From the NCBI RefSeq assembly GCF_024362695.1, contig NC_065417.1, positions 7,433,001 to 7,497,000 on the forward strand: DNA of 64,000 nt, in the 5' to 3' direction. Positions 12,072-22,204 of the stretch are shown in pieces (within the stretch, counting starts at the first letter, position 1; each line of letters starts with the position of its first letter). Both the position numbers and the translations under genes were made by a program. This DNA comes from Pectinophora gossypiella. Taxonomy: Eukaryota; Arthropoda; Insecta; Lepidoptera; Gelechiidae. The notes under the pieces were generated by a model. The model saw only the letters and a program-made list of their open reading frames with translations. It did no database searches and was not told where the DNA came from.

Positions 12072-13045
12072 TTGGGAACACCTTACTCACAAAAAATAAT
12101 TCAGGCGTTAGGACTACCGAAAGGATATAGGGGCGCAAGAGTGGTTTCTGTCGCGATATCCGGAATATGGATACGGCCGTCACGCTCGACCAGTCGCAGC
12201 CGTCGTGCCGGGAGTTCCGCAATCCGTACTCCATCACCATGGACAGTCCCCAGTTCCCACGCCCCTAGCCGTGGCCCTCTGACGGGACACTGAACCGTTT
12301 CCTCCTGATTGGCTAGACCAGAAGGTGCCGTTTTGCTTGAAATCCAGACCAAAGAGGGCGTGTTGCAGAAAAAAAAAAAAACAAGGGCCTCCCCAAGCAC
12401 TGCTCAACCCTCCAGGACTCCTTCATCCCCGCGCACGGCGATCAACTGTGCAGGTTCTAGCACAGGTGGATGCTATAGTAGTCCACCAGTCACATCCACA
12501 GAGCTGGTGGAGCTGAGTGGTGCTTCGCCAAAACTAGCAAGAGGGACATGGAGTCAGACCCCTGCCGCCAGTTACTAATTGTGTTACCGGGGTACACCGA
12601 GTAGAAGGGTAGCGTTCCATCCGAACCTAGGCCTGGAGGGACAACCACCATCCCACTGCACTGGGAGGTGACCAACTAAGTACACCTAAGCCTAAGCCTA
12701 AGAGCAAAGACCTTGTATAGAATAGACGGAGCATATTTAAGACGAAAGAAAAACATAGGTTTTGTCTTTCGCACACATATGAGCCGTCATAAGTTAAAAA
12801 GAGATAAATATACTATCGTCGGTACGTCTTTTTTTTTTTTTTTTTTTTTTTTTATGGCACTAGTGTTGCTTTGTGCCAATGTCAAGTATTAAAAGATTGG
12901 GAAACGAAAAGGAAGGAAATAACATTCGGGAACGGAAATTTACACAAAAATAGGATCAGGTAAATGGGATAAAAAATAAATATGAGAGTCTAATAAAGTA
13001 TAAATGAATTAAATAAATAGGATGTAGAAGTAGGTATTATATCTG

Positions 13046-16000
13046 CTATAGTTTAATATCATTTAACAGAAGAAAGGAAAATATAATATCACAAAACAAA
13101 ATAGGATTTAAAATTAAACAGGAAACTCGAGTGGGAAGAGGAACATTGGCGGAAATGAGGGCATTAAGGAATGATGAACGGTCATATTTAGTGCACACAA
13201 AGAAAATGTGGTCCAAGTCCCCAACATCAACACCACATTCACACATGTTACTATCCAGGATGCGCAAGCGACCAAGGTGTGCAGGCGTGCACACATGGCC
13301 GAAACGCATCCTGCAAAGCATAGATACCGCCTTCTTAGAACATTTAACCTTAAAAAACCAAGGCTTAGAAGGTATATGAGGTTGTAAATTATGATAGAGT
13401 TTGCCCTTCAGACGGCTACTCTCAACCCAAGACTCATGCCAACTCTCTTTGAGATAGGTTTTAGGTAAACTAAGCAAATCATGGAAGTAGTTCTTATAAG
13501 GAAACATGTCACCATCCTGCACAGCTTCTTTAGCCAATTTGTCAACTTTCTCGTTGCCCCAGATACCACAATGGCTGGGTATCCAAACAAAGGTTACAGA
13601 AAGGTCACTCAACCTACACTGAAGCAACTTTTCTTTAGTTTGAAATATAATTGGGTAATAAGGCTTCATCTTGAACGGGAATTTTTCTAATGCCTGCAGG
13701 GCGCTTTTAGAGTCACAAAAAACAACGACTTTTTTCAATTTTGCAATAAGGATATATTCAAGAGCCTTCAATAAACCAAAACATTCTCCAGTAAAGATTG
13801 AGGTTTCAGGAGGGAGTTTAATTTTTTGAATAATGTTGTATTGAGGATGAAAAATGCCTACACCAACACAGCTAGAACTACACTTCGAGGCATCTGTGAA
13901 GATATGGTGCCATTCTGGCCAATTCTCACCCACAAATGAATTAAATTTTGTGCACACGCCAACGTCATTTTTATCAAAGTCCAAATAATATCGAATATCA
14001 GGTGATATCAGTAAAGATTCGTATTTGATGCTGTATAGAGCAAGGGTAGGGGACCGACACAAGGGAGACTGAAGCGAAAGAAACTTTTTATAACTCATTA
14101 CTAGACATGGAATAGTTTTATGTCGCCAATAAGGAGAATTGTCAACGAGGTGAACTAAATCAAAGAGTTTAGAATGTAATAAGTGATTTGAAAACTGCAT
14201 AGATTTAAAGAAAAACCGGTCCGATAAGTATTGCCGTCTTAATCGAAGAGGCGCTTCGACACACTCAACCTGCATTGCATTTACAGGACTAGATCTCATT
14301 GCTCCCAATACGATCCTTAAAGCTTTGGACTGAATCTTGTCCAATTTATCCAAACAGTCTTTGTTACCTCCTTCTAAAAGAAAAGTCCCATAATCAAGAA
14401 CACTGCGAATAATTGCATTGTATAATAATTTCAGATTAAAGGGATGTGCACCCCACCAAACACCCGAGAGACATCTCATAACGTTAAGCATTTTTTCACA
14501 CTTGAGCACGATGTATTTAAAATAGGCAGCTCCGTTAAGATGACGATCCAACACTACTCCTAAAAATTTTGCATCCTGCTTAATAGGCAGTGAATTGTGG
14601 TTAAATTTTACTATAGGTATTAAGTTCGGCCGATCGCGTGATCGGGAAAAAACTACTACAGAACTCTTATCAACAGAAAGACTTAGTCCATTGTTATTTA
14701 GCCAGCACTTTAAAAGACTAAGTGAATAAGTCAGCGATTCACAAGCACTATCAATATTTTTATGAACACAGTAAATAAGCAAATCGTCAGCATACTGTAA
14801 CACGTTAGCACTATTAAGCAAGGATGATTCCAGGTCGTACGCATAAATATTATACAGCAGTGGACTGAGCACGGAACCTTGGGGTAGACCCCTGTAGATA
14901 GTGCGACTAACATCAAGTCCATTACTAGATATCAAAGTAACGTGTCTAACAGAAAGCATATTAATGATGAAATTGACTAAGATAATAGGCACATTCAAAT
15001 TAATCAATTTGTCTTTCAAAACAGGAATAAGTACGTTATCATAAGCTGCCGATATATCTAAAAATGCCGCAACTACAGAATTTTTCGCAGAGAAAGCTAA
15101 CTGAATATCAGTAATAAAAACACTAACACTATCAATAGTACATAGACTCTTACGGAAACCAAACTGACTACGCGACAATAACTGATTCTTCTCAATATAC
15201 CATTCCAAACGATTTTTGATAAGATGTTCTGCAACTTTTGCCATTACTGATGAGAGCGCTATCGGCCTATAAGAGGTTGCCTCATCAGAAGGCTTGCCTG
15301 GCTTTAATATTGGTATAATATCCTGAGAACGCCATGAAGTTGGTACATTTCCAGAAGTCATTACAGAGTTAATAATATTTAAATAATAATTTAAACCAGA
15401 ATCACTAAGATGAGAAAGAAATGAATAAGGAATTCCATCCGGCCCAGGTGACGAATCCTTTACAGTAGAAATCACTCCCTTTAATTCATATAAAGAGAAT
15501 GGAGAATCCAAAGAAAAACAATCCTGCAAAGGTCTAGCAGGTGAAGGAGAGGTAGAAAGCAGTTCTTCTTGGGGAACCGTCGGAGGAGCAAGCCTGTCAA
15601 GGAAACTATCTGTCAATTGCGGAGACAACATAGAAACTGAAGGAGAATCATTAAACGCTCTCCTGAAACATCTAATGGAACGCCAAACCTCAGAAGGGCA
15701 TGTTCTTGGGGAAAGAGACGCGCAGAATGCTCTCCAACCTTCTAGTTTTTTATCCCTTAAAATAATCCTTGTTTCCTCAATAGTATTCTTCAAACTGTGT
15801 AGATTTTCATCTGACATGTCATCTGCATAAATTCTCTCAACCTCTTTTCTTCTCCGTACAGCATAAGAGCACTCCGAATCCCACCAAGGTGGCATAGGAA
15901 TTGAATCACGCACAGTTCTCTTAATTGGAAAAGATTGATCTGCAGCTTCAAGAATGCACAGAGCCAAAGCTCTAGAACATTCATTTTCATTGTCAATTGG

Positions 16001-16762
16001 GTTCTCTGGTAATTGAGATAATTTGTCATCAATAAGCTGTCTAAATCTATTCCAATCTGCATTACTTAAACGGTACTTCAATCGGGGAGTACGCCTCACA
16101 TTTTTAGCATATCTTACTAAAGTGGAAATTATTAATGGGAAATGATCACTTCCACAAGTAGACCGAAAAGTAGACCAAGTAAAATTAGATGCTAAGTTAG
16201 GCGTACATATGGTTAGATCAACAGCACTTTCTGTCTCGCACAGACGTGTACGTTCGCCAGTGTTTAGAATGCATAAGTTATAGTTATCTAAAATGTCTAG
16301 TAATCGCCTACCATTCCACCTGGTCACCGCACAACCCCAAGCTATATGGTGGCAGTTGAAATCACCCATAACTAGAAAAGGTCTACGAAGAGAAGAAAAA
16401 AGGCTTTCTATCTCCTGAAACGCATGCGCATTTGGATGAGGAACATAAACAGACACATAAGTAATATTATCAATATTTATTCCAACTGCATCAATCATAG
16501 TCAAATTATTATTAAATGAAACTCGAGAAAACTGTATCCCATCCCTAATTAACATGGCAGCACCGCCATAGCTGTCATCTATGTTATACCTGTCACTGTC
16601 ATAACGTATACAACAATAACCTGAAATTCTGAAAACATGGTCTGGCTTTAACCATGTTTCAGTTAAAGATATTACAGCTGGCTTATATTTATTGATAAGA
16701 TAAATTAGGTCAGACTTTTTGGGAAGAATGGACCTGCAATTCCATTGAATTATCGTATCCAT
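13046..16762 (-). CDS. LINE ORF2: AP endonuclease, reverse transcriptase and RNase H
   Basis: 1238 aa from the ATG at 16762; an in-frame ATG at 16786 is also possible. Order: APE-type endonuclease (IQWNCRSILPKK, SLTETWL, VMGDFNCHHIAWGC, CGSDHFPLI), RT (SSPGPDGIPYSFL, SYRPIALSSVMAKV, AFLDISAAYDNV, GLPQGSVLSPLLYN, LQYADDLLIYC) and RNase H (IFTDASKCSSSCVGVG, TGECFGLLKALEYI, VVFCDSKSALQAL, WIPSHCGIWGNEKVDKLA). A terminal cysteine/histidine motif (CRMRFGHVCTPAHLG, CECGVDVGDLDHIFFVC) ends the protein. All acidic catalytic residues expected for RT (AYADD-type D-D) and RNase H (D-E-D-D) are visible. The start overlaps the end of ORF1 by 53 bases, so coupled translation is likely. No stop or frameshift is seen, so it may be active. 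Confidence 0.92.
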   Translation of the reverse strand: MDTIIQWNCRSILPKKSDLIYLINKYKPAVISLTETWLKPDHVFRISGYCCIRYDSDRYNIDDSYGGAAMLIRDGIQFSRVSFNNNLTMIDAVGINIDNITYVSVYVPHPNAHAFQEIESLFSSLRRPFLVMGDFNCHHIAWGCAVTRWNGRRLLDILDNYNLCILNTGERTRLCETESAVDLTICTPNLASNFTWSTFRSTCGSDHFPLIISTLVRYAKNVRRTPRLKYRLSNADWNRFRQLIDDKLSQLPENPIDNENECSRALALCILEAADQSFPIKRTVRDSIPMPPWWDSECSYAVRRRKEVERIYADDMSDENLHSLKNTIEETRIILRDKKLEGWRAFCASLSPRTCPSEVWRSIRCFRRAFNDSPSVSMLSPQLTDSFLDRLAPPTVPQEELLSTSPSPARPLQDCFSLDSPFSLYELKGVISTVKDSSPGPDGIPYSFLSHLSDSGLNYYLNIINSVMTSGNVPTSWRSQDIIPILKPGKPSDEATSYRPIALSSVMAKVAEHLIKNRLEWYIEKNQLLSRSQFGFRKSLCTIDSVSVFITDIQLAFSAKNSVVAAFLDISAAYDNVLIPVLKDKLINLNVPIILVNFIINMLSVRHVTLISSNGLDVSRTIYRGLPQGSVLSPLLYNIYAYDLESSLLNSANVLQYADDLLIYCVHKNIDSACESLTYSLSLLKCWLNNNGLSLSVDKSSVVVFSRSRDRPNLIPIVKFNHNSLPIKQDAKFLGVVLDRHLNGAAYFKYIVLKCEKMLNVMRCLSGVWWGAHPFNLKLLYNAIIRSVLDYGTFLLEGGNKDCLDKLDKIQSKALRIVLGAMRSSPVNAMQVECVEAPLRLRRQYLSDRFFFKSMQFSNHLLHSKLFDLVHLVDNSPYWRHKTIPCLVMSYKKFLSLQSPLCRSPTLALYSIKYESLLISPDIRYYLDFDKNDVGVCTKFNSFVGENWPEWHHIFTDASKCSSSCVGVGIFHPQYNIIQKIKLPPETSIFTGECFGLLKALEYILIAKLKKVVVFCDSKSALQALEKFPFKMKPYYPIIFQTKEKLLQCRLSDLSVTFVWIPSHCGIWGNEKVDKLAKEAVQDGDMFPYKNYFHDLLSLPKTYLKESWHESWVESSRLKGKLYHNLQPHIPSKPWFFKVKCSKKAVSMLCRMRFGHVCTPAHLGRLRILDSNMCECGVDVGDLDHIFFVCTKYDRSSFLNALISANVPLPTRVSCLILNPILFCDIIFSFLLLNDIKL

Positions 16763-18347
16763 TGTTGTTTTTTTGAGATAGAGCATTACAAATAACGTCA
16801 GCGTTGTACGGTTTTAAGATTTTGTTTTTAAGTAAAATATTGACAAGATTCATAACCATTTCAATGATTTGTTCTTGGTCTTCCGGATGATGAGTATCAG
16901 GATTTTTGGCTTGCAGAGCACACCCATTGCTAGGTGATGGAGGTTGAAATTCGCGAATTATAGCATTATGGGCCGCACGATCATATCCCTGAACAGACCG
17001 GGGCGGAGCATGAGGCTGTCTGAATACTGTCTTTTTGTATGAAGACGAAGTGGGAGCATTGTTTGAGTGTGGTTGGCTTGACTGGGCATAAGTAAAATGT
17101 TGGGGTGAGGTTGCGAGTGCATCTGCATACGATTTCGAGATAGGAGGATGCAGTTTGATGGCCTCATTATATGATATACATGAGTGTGCCATAGTATTCT
17201 TAATATCTTTTTGCCTTTTGAATTCAGGGCAGGCCTTGCTTGTGGCAAAGTGAAATCCAGAGCAAGCTACACATGAAGCAGCATCCTCCTCAACAGAACA
17301 GAATTGACCTAAATGATTTTGAGCACATTTATAGCACCTAGGTTTGGATTTAGAGCGGCACTGATCTTGGGAGTGTCCATAGCGGCAACACACGAAACAC
17401 TGAATTGTTGGGTATACGTAGATGTCTACGGAAAGAGCATTGTAACACATAAATATTCTTTTAGGAAGTACCTGCCCATCAAATGTAATTACAACTGTTT
17501 GGGAGGGTTGCCAAGATGGAGCTCCATTAACAATCACTTTGTGGTTAAGGCGCCTTACCTTTAAGATATTACCACAGCCAATAGGAGTAGAGATATTCTC
17601 TTTAACTTCTTCCAAAGACCAGTCTGATGGGACTCCTCTTACAAGACCCATGCGTGTGACATTAAACGTTGGGATGAAAGCCTTGAATCTATTTAAAGCG
17701 AGCTTTTCACTGGACAAGAATGAGTTAGCATCAGTATAAGTTGAGAACCCTACAACACATTTGTTCCGCCCTATGCGTTTAACGCTCCCAGGTACAATGT
17801 TTTGAAAATTGTTTTTCTTAAGAAAGTTACCAAATGCAATAGGGTGCAGGATGGTACCACTATCTTCAGCATCAGTTATACGCTGGACATGGAGGATGTA
17901 TGGAGCAGCATCTGAACGGAGGTACTCTTTCCGTCCAATTTGAGGAGAGGGCTGAGAAGGTGGAGGATTTTGTCCTATTGTCGAAGAATGTTGTTCTGAA
18001 ACATTGTCTATGTTGGGAATACATGAAGAACTGTTATCAAAGCCTTGATCATGTTTAAGTGGTTCAGGAGGCGGCATCAAGTGTGATTCGTCGAGATCGT
18101 TGCAAGAACAAGAAGAATTATCGCACTCTCCGTGTTGTTTCTTTCGTCGTACGCGCTTATTACACCCTTTACAAGTTTTTTTAGAGGCACGGACCCTCTT
18201 GCGGCCTGGATCTATCGACCCATCCGTTTCCATTCCAGAGCCGTCAAAACCATCGTCCACCGAAATAGTTACATTGCAAGCAACAGCCGGGGGACTCAAG
18301 CCTTCGCTTGAATCCCCCGCCAAAATGTCGTCAGGGGGTTTGTTCAT
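16710..18347 (-). CDS. LINE ORF1: Gag-like protein with three CCHC-type knuckles
   Basis: 545 aa from the ATG at 18347 (MNKPPDDILAGD); the open frame extends 19 codons upstream. The N-terminus has a basic/cysteine stretch (CKGCNKRVRRKKQH, CSCNDLDE). The middle resembles the RNA-binding fold of insect LINE ORF1 proteins (RITDAEDSGTILHPIAFG, GLVRGVPSDWSLEEVKE, SWQPSQTVVITFDG). The knuckles are CFVCCRYGHSQDQC, CYKCAQNHLGQFC and CVACSGFHFATSKACP. Such proteins coat the element RNA and escort it to the nucleus. The last 53 bases overlap ORF2 in another frame. Confidence 0.87.
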   Translation of the reverse strand: MNKPPDDILAGDSSEGLSPPAVACNVTISVDDGFDGSGMETDGSIDPGRKRVRASKKTCKGCNKRVRRKKQHGECDNSSCSCNDLDESHLMPPPEPLKHDQGFDNSSSCIPNIDNVSEQHSSTIGQNPPPSQPSPQIGRKEYLRSDAAPYILHVQRITDAEDSGTILHPIAFGNFLKKNNFQNIVPGSVKRIGRNKCVVGFSTYTDANSFLSSEKLALNRFKAFIPTFNVTRMGLVRGVPSDWSLEEVKENISTPIGCGNILKVRRLNHKVIVNGAPSWQPSQTVVITFDGQVLPKRIFMCYNALSVDIYVYPTIQCFVCCRYGHSQDQCRSKSKPRCYKCAQNHLGQFCSVEEDAASCVACSGFHFATSKACPEFKRQKDIKNTMAHSCISYNEAIKLHPPISKSYADALATSPQHFTYAQSSQPHSNNAPTSSSYKKTVFRQPHAPPRSVQGYDRAAHNAIIREFQPPSPSNGCALQAKNPDTHHPEDQEQIIEMVMNLVNILLKNKILKPYNADVICNALSQKNNNGYDNSMELQVHSSQKV

Positions 18348-18542
18348 AAGAACATGAAAATGAGTTAAAAACTTACCAAATGGCTGATATAGATATATAT
18401 ACACTAATAATACAACTTATAATACACTAATTATACTACAATACACTTATCTGATCCAAAAAATAATTAAATTTTCAAAAAGCAAGAAGAAACACATCCG
18501 ACGTACTCGAAGTTTCCCGCCCTTTTCCTCGGTACGTCTTTT

Positions 18543-20801
18543 GTACTCGCGTAGCGGGTTTGTTATAGAAACGTACCTATTGTATATGTTTTTGTATCAA
18601 GACCACTAGTGCCGTTCCATGTTTTTATCGACATTATTATCGGCTAAATATTTCATGTTAGTCCAAGATCTAAAAATTTATACTTTACAAATTGAATGAT
18701 TAATTAAATACAGAAATAACGACCTAGTATTCATATCTGGGTGGGTAGAACCACAAGTAAATTAGTTAAAACGATTTACTTGTTCAACGCAATTATCATC
18801 GACAAACTTGTTAAAGGTCAATTTAACATTTCTGAATCTATGTCATTTCGCAAGGTGTTATGGCCGAGGAGGTCAGGATGGTCCATCTAGTCCAAATATA
18901 CTATAGTATCATTTTAATACGACATTGCGGCCAGGTTGCTATAAATCACATACCTACCCCGGGAAGAACGCTTTGTTTTGTTTTCGCTCTAAATCATGCT
19001 TGCTTCAAAAATATTTTATAACAATTAAATACACGTTTTCTACGTTTTTCATTGACTTGACCGGGAATCGAATCGGCTCTCGATACAAGAAGCAGACGAC
19101 CTTCTAGTATATTTCGGGGATTATCTTAATGCGATTAAAGAATAAAAGCAAATACTTCTTTGTAAGATTTTTATTCAATATAGTTAGAATACAATGACCA
19201 CGAGGCACTGAACAATTCCGACTTTTGGTGATAAAAAAAAAATATTTCCTCTTGTTCACTTTCTTTAGAAGTGTATAGTGTCGGCTCTGGTCGTTATAAC
19301 TTTACCTGCAAGAATGGCACATATTAACGTGGAGCACACAAATACACAAGCATTGCATGTTTACACATTGCACATAGAAGGAATAATCACAGGTACTTAC
19401 AAAAATAGTTATTCATACTAATTATTTTGTGCAATAGAGAATATTTGTATTGTATTGAATTATTTTTTCCATGCTTATGTAGAATACAAAAACGAAATAG
19501 CTGCAAATTCATCTATAAACTTATAACTAAACTTAAACTCACCTTATGTGAGATATGTGAGTGAATATTGTTGGTACTGCATCTTTATGTAATATTTTTG
19601 TTTGGTATCCTGCTCGATAGAAAGCAAGATACATCGAAATGTAATTAGCACAGGCTTAAATAAGGAGAAGGCGTCCTTCAGAAGAGAGAATCATCTCGTG
19701 TCATGGTCTGAATCTAATTGTTTCTTAATTTCTTGTTTCGTAAATTAGGATATTTAGGAAATCTGGAAAATACAATATCTTTATGTAATCTTCATCCAAA
19801 TCGGAAACAGGTCGAAAAATAAATTAAACGTGAATAGAATAACACAACATGTAGATGTTACATTCAAACATAATATTATGTTATCGACATCAAAGGACAA
19901 CACTACTTATAATACTTTGGGTACATGATCTGTCAAAGCTGATTAACGTAAAATGTGAAATCAATTATTTGTACAAATGTGACGGCTTTGCTGAAAATAT
20001 GCGTCTGCATCGTGTTTAGGGCTCAATAAACTTTACAAAAACCAGACCAGGTAATGTATTTCTTGCACACAAACATGTATTATGTGGTCGATAACTTACC
20101 CATGGTGAGACATTATTTGATCGTTCTCCATTATAACACCCATTCTACTCTCACAACCAATAGCTTCGCAAGCCGTGGTTCATAATGAATAACTATTTAA
20201 CAGATTTTTTATATAAAAAGTTAAAATAACGTCCCAAAACACCAAAAAACTAACGGCAGGTTTGGTATCCAGCTGGCTACCACAACATCTCAAAACGGTC
20301 AACACTGACGTTCTAGACAGCGGTGTTTGTCTATGTTTGTTTCTTTTTTTCACAGAGATTGTTGCCATAGGGAAGAAAGAGAGCTGTGATAGTTTTATCG
20401 TCACTCTAAAATATTATCTGTCTATTCTATACAAGGTCTTTGGTCCTGAGTGTAATAAATAACAAGGCTTATGATTTATCTCACATCTCAGTCTGGAATC
20501 CATGAAATTAGAAGGTTATAGGAAGGCAATGTTATACAGTGCCATCTATACTTTTATCGTTCCTTATAAAAAAAATATGGTCTGGAAAGTCTCTCATTGT
20601 ATCGATACAGTCGAGTATCAGATCGGATTGACATCCCTAATCGCGCGTTTCTTTAGTCTATGGTTTATCTATCTGTAGTGTGATTGAGTTTTTTTAGCGA
20701 TTTCATATTTAATTTGTAATAAGTAAAATTGATAATTATGTTTTAAATTACTATAAATCATCATCATCGATCCTTATTTTATACAGTCACGTAGTATTTA
20801 C
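18543..20801. other. Intergenic DNA, AT-rich, with repeat fragments
   Basis: No coding signal. At 20424-20450 a sequence with TCTATTCTATACAAGGTCTT matches the pre-insertion target of the LOA-like element (reverse complement around 12700). At 20498-20605 a fragment contains GCCATCTATAC and TCTGGAAAGTCTCTCATTG, a family seen also at 35.4-36.2 and 46.5-46.7 kb. Confidence 0.5.
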
Positions 20802-20861
20802 ATGAAAAGTGGCTCAGGCGATGTTACTATACCTGTTTACATGAACGGAAGATTGCACTGA
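20802..20861 (+). promoter_or_regulatory. Upstream ORF in the YTHDC1-like 5' leader
   Basis: An ATG at 20802 opens a 19-codon frame ending in TGA at 20859-20861, two bases before the main ATG (20864). If the leader includes it, it would limit initiation at the main start and make it depend on reinitiation or leaky scanning. A TTTTATACAG acceptor-like string at 20777-20786 means a 5' UTR intron could precede it. Transcript ends are unknown. Confidence 0.45.
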
Positions 20862-20863
20862 AA

Positions 20864-22204
20864 ATGGAGGCCTCCAATAACACAGACGCCGTAAACCTTG
20901 GAGTTGGTGAAGTAGAGGCCGAAATAGGAGAAGAACTTAAACAGTTGGAAGAAGGTAAAGACTATGACACGAGAAGTGAAGTGTCCAGCTCGTCTTCAAG
21001 TGATTCGAGTACTCCCAGTATCAGTTCAGTTAGCACCAAATCTAAAGAAAGACGCGCTAACCGTAAACGTACCAAGTCTGAAAGTCGCTCTCCCGTTCAA
21101 AATAAGAGGAGATGTATTTCGAGCACGACTAACAAAACAAAGACTTACGATTACATGACCAAACTAAATTATTTATTTAGAGACACACGATTTTTCCTGA
21201 TTAAATCTAACAATGCAGAGAATATAACTCTGTCCAAAGCTAAAGGCGTATGGTCTACTTTACCCCAAAATGAAGCAAATTTAAACCAGGCTTACAGAGA
21301 ATCAAGAAATGTACTATTGATATTTTCCGTGAAGGAAAGTGGTAAATTCGCCGGGTTTGCTCGCCTGGGCAGCGAGTCGAGGCGTGACGTACCTCCGATA
21401 TCGTGGGTGCTGCCACCCGGACTCTCGGCTAAAGTGTTGGACGGAGTTTTTAAAGTAGATTGGATATGCCGTAAAGAATTGCCTTTCAGTAGCACACTTC
21501 ATTTATATAATCCATGGAATGAAGGAAAACCAGTAAAAATTGGCAGAGATGGACAAGAAATTGAACCAAAAGTAGCTGAGGAACTGTGTAGATTGTTCCC
21601 TGAAGATGAAGGTATTGAAATGACTCCTATATTGAGAAAATCAAAGGAAGCCTCAAAGAAGGGTTACATGAAAAGTGGAGGGAGTTACAGAACATATCGA
21701 GCTCCACTTTCGTCTAGGGGTTCCAATTTCAGAAACAGGTTATCTACATCGTCAAGAAGTGGCAGAAGAAAAATTTTCATGTCCCCCAGGAGTAGATTAT
21801 CATCTAGCTCATACAAGAGGAGATCACCTTCTCCATATGTGAGAGATCGCTTACCAGCATGGTTCAACCGCAGTCGAGAAGGTTATGGCAGCAGTGGTTC
21901 TGCAGCGGCAGAAGCTTATGTTGCAGAATATATGCGTTCCATGCACCACCAACTGCCACCACTACCATATGTCCCTCCTCCGGGGTTCAGCGGCGCCCTG
22001 TCGCCATATGACGGGCTGCCGCCGCCTCCTCCGCCGCCACCGCCTCGCTATTACGATTTATCTGATTATCCGCGTTCAGTGCTCGTTTATGACAAAAGAT
22101 CGTATGAACGGTCAGTAGATGAGTTCCTGTGGCGTACTTCAGATCGTTCTCGTGGCCGCAGTCGTGAGCGTGAATCACACAGATCTTATAGAGAGCGACG
22201 ATAA
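20864..22204 (+). CDS. Ythdc1: YTH-domain m6A reader, YTHDC1 (YT521-B) type
   Basis: A single exon of 446 aa. YTHDC1 is nuclear, reads N6-methyladenosine and steers splicing and export. The YTH domain covers about residues 100-247 (RFFLIKSNNAENITLSKAKG, KGVWSTLP, FAGFARLGSESRRDVPPISW, LDGVFKVDWICRKELPF, NPWNEGKPVKIGRDGQEIEP). The m6A cage positions are W130, W181 and a leucine at 192, the arrangement of DC1-type rather than DF-type readers. The N-terminus is Glu/Ser-rich with a basic patch (KERRANRKRTKSESRS). The C-terminus is Arg/Ser-rich, then proline-rich (residues 364-398), then RS/RE-rich, typical of YT521-B. It is shorter than the human (about 727 aa) and fly proteins and has no intron in the coding region. 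AATAAA at 22252-22257 lies 48 bases after the stop. Confidence 0.93.
   Translation: MEASNNTDAVNLGVGEVEAEIGEELKQLEEGKDYDTRSEVSSSSSSDSSTPSISSVSTKSKERRANRKRTKSESRSPVQNKRRCISSTTNKTKTYDYMTKLNYLFRDTRFFLIKSNNAENITLSKAKGVWSTLPQNEANLNQAYRESRNVLLIFSVKESGKFAGFARLGSESRRDVPPISWVLPPGLSAKVLDGVFKVDWICRKELPFSSTLHLYNPWNEGKPVKIGRDGQEIEPKVAEELCRLFPEDEGIEMTPILRKSKEASKKGYMKSGGSYRTYRAPLSSRGSNFRNRLSTSSRSGRRKIFMSPRSRLSSSSYKRRSPSPYVRDRLPAWFNRSREGYGSSGSAAAEAYVAEYMRSMHHQLPPLPYVPPPGFSGALSPYDGLPPPPPPPPPRYYDLSDYPRSVLVYDKRSYERSVDEFLWRTSDRSRGRSRERESHRSYRERR

Larger units (their letters stand above)
6690..12701 (-). mobile_element. LOA-like non-LTR retrotransposon, near full length, with 14-bp target site duplication
   Basis: The element reads right to left. 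It is bounded by the direct repeat GAGCAAAGACCTTG at 6676-6689 and 12702-12715. Its 3' end is four copies of an AATACC-type hexamer (6690-6713) instead of a long poly(A). A long 5' leader (12072-12701) precedes ORF1, which overlaps the start of ORF2. ORF2 carries endonuclease, RT and RNase H regions and ends in a cysteine/histidine motif. The order endonuclease-RT-RNase H with a DUF4780-like ORF1 fits the LOA clade; R1- or I-related clades cannot be excluded without a tree. ORF2 carries at least three lesions, so this copy should not be autonomous. Confidence 0.8.
12833..18528 (-). mobile_element. Full-length I-clade-like LINE with intact ORFs, poly(A) tail and 14-bp target duplication
   Basis: The element reads right to left. 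The direct repeat TCGGTACGTCTTTT flanks it at 12819-12832 and 18529-18542; the left copy merges with the 3' poly(A) (T run 12829-12853). The 3' UTR is 12854-13045, ORF2 13046-16762, ORF1 16710-18347 and the 5' UTR about 180 bp. Both ORFs are uninterrupted, the target repeats are identical and the tail is long, all signs of recent insertion. The RNase H domain after the RT places it in the I group and away from most Jockey elements. It sits about 100 bp from the LOA-like element. Confidence 0.88.
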
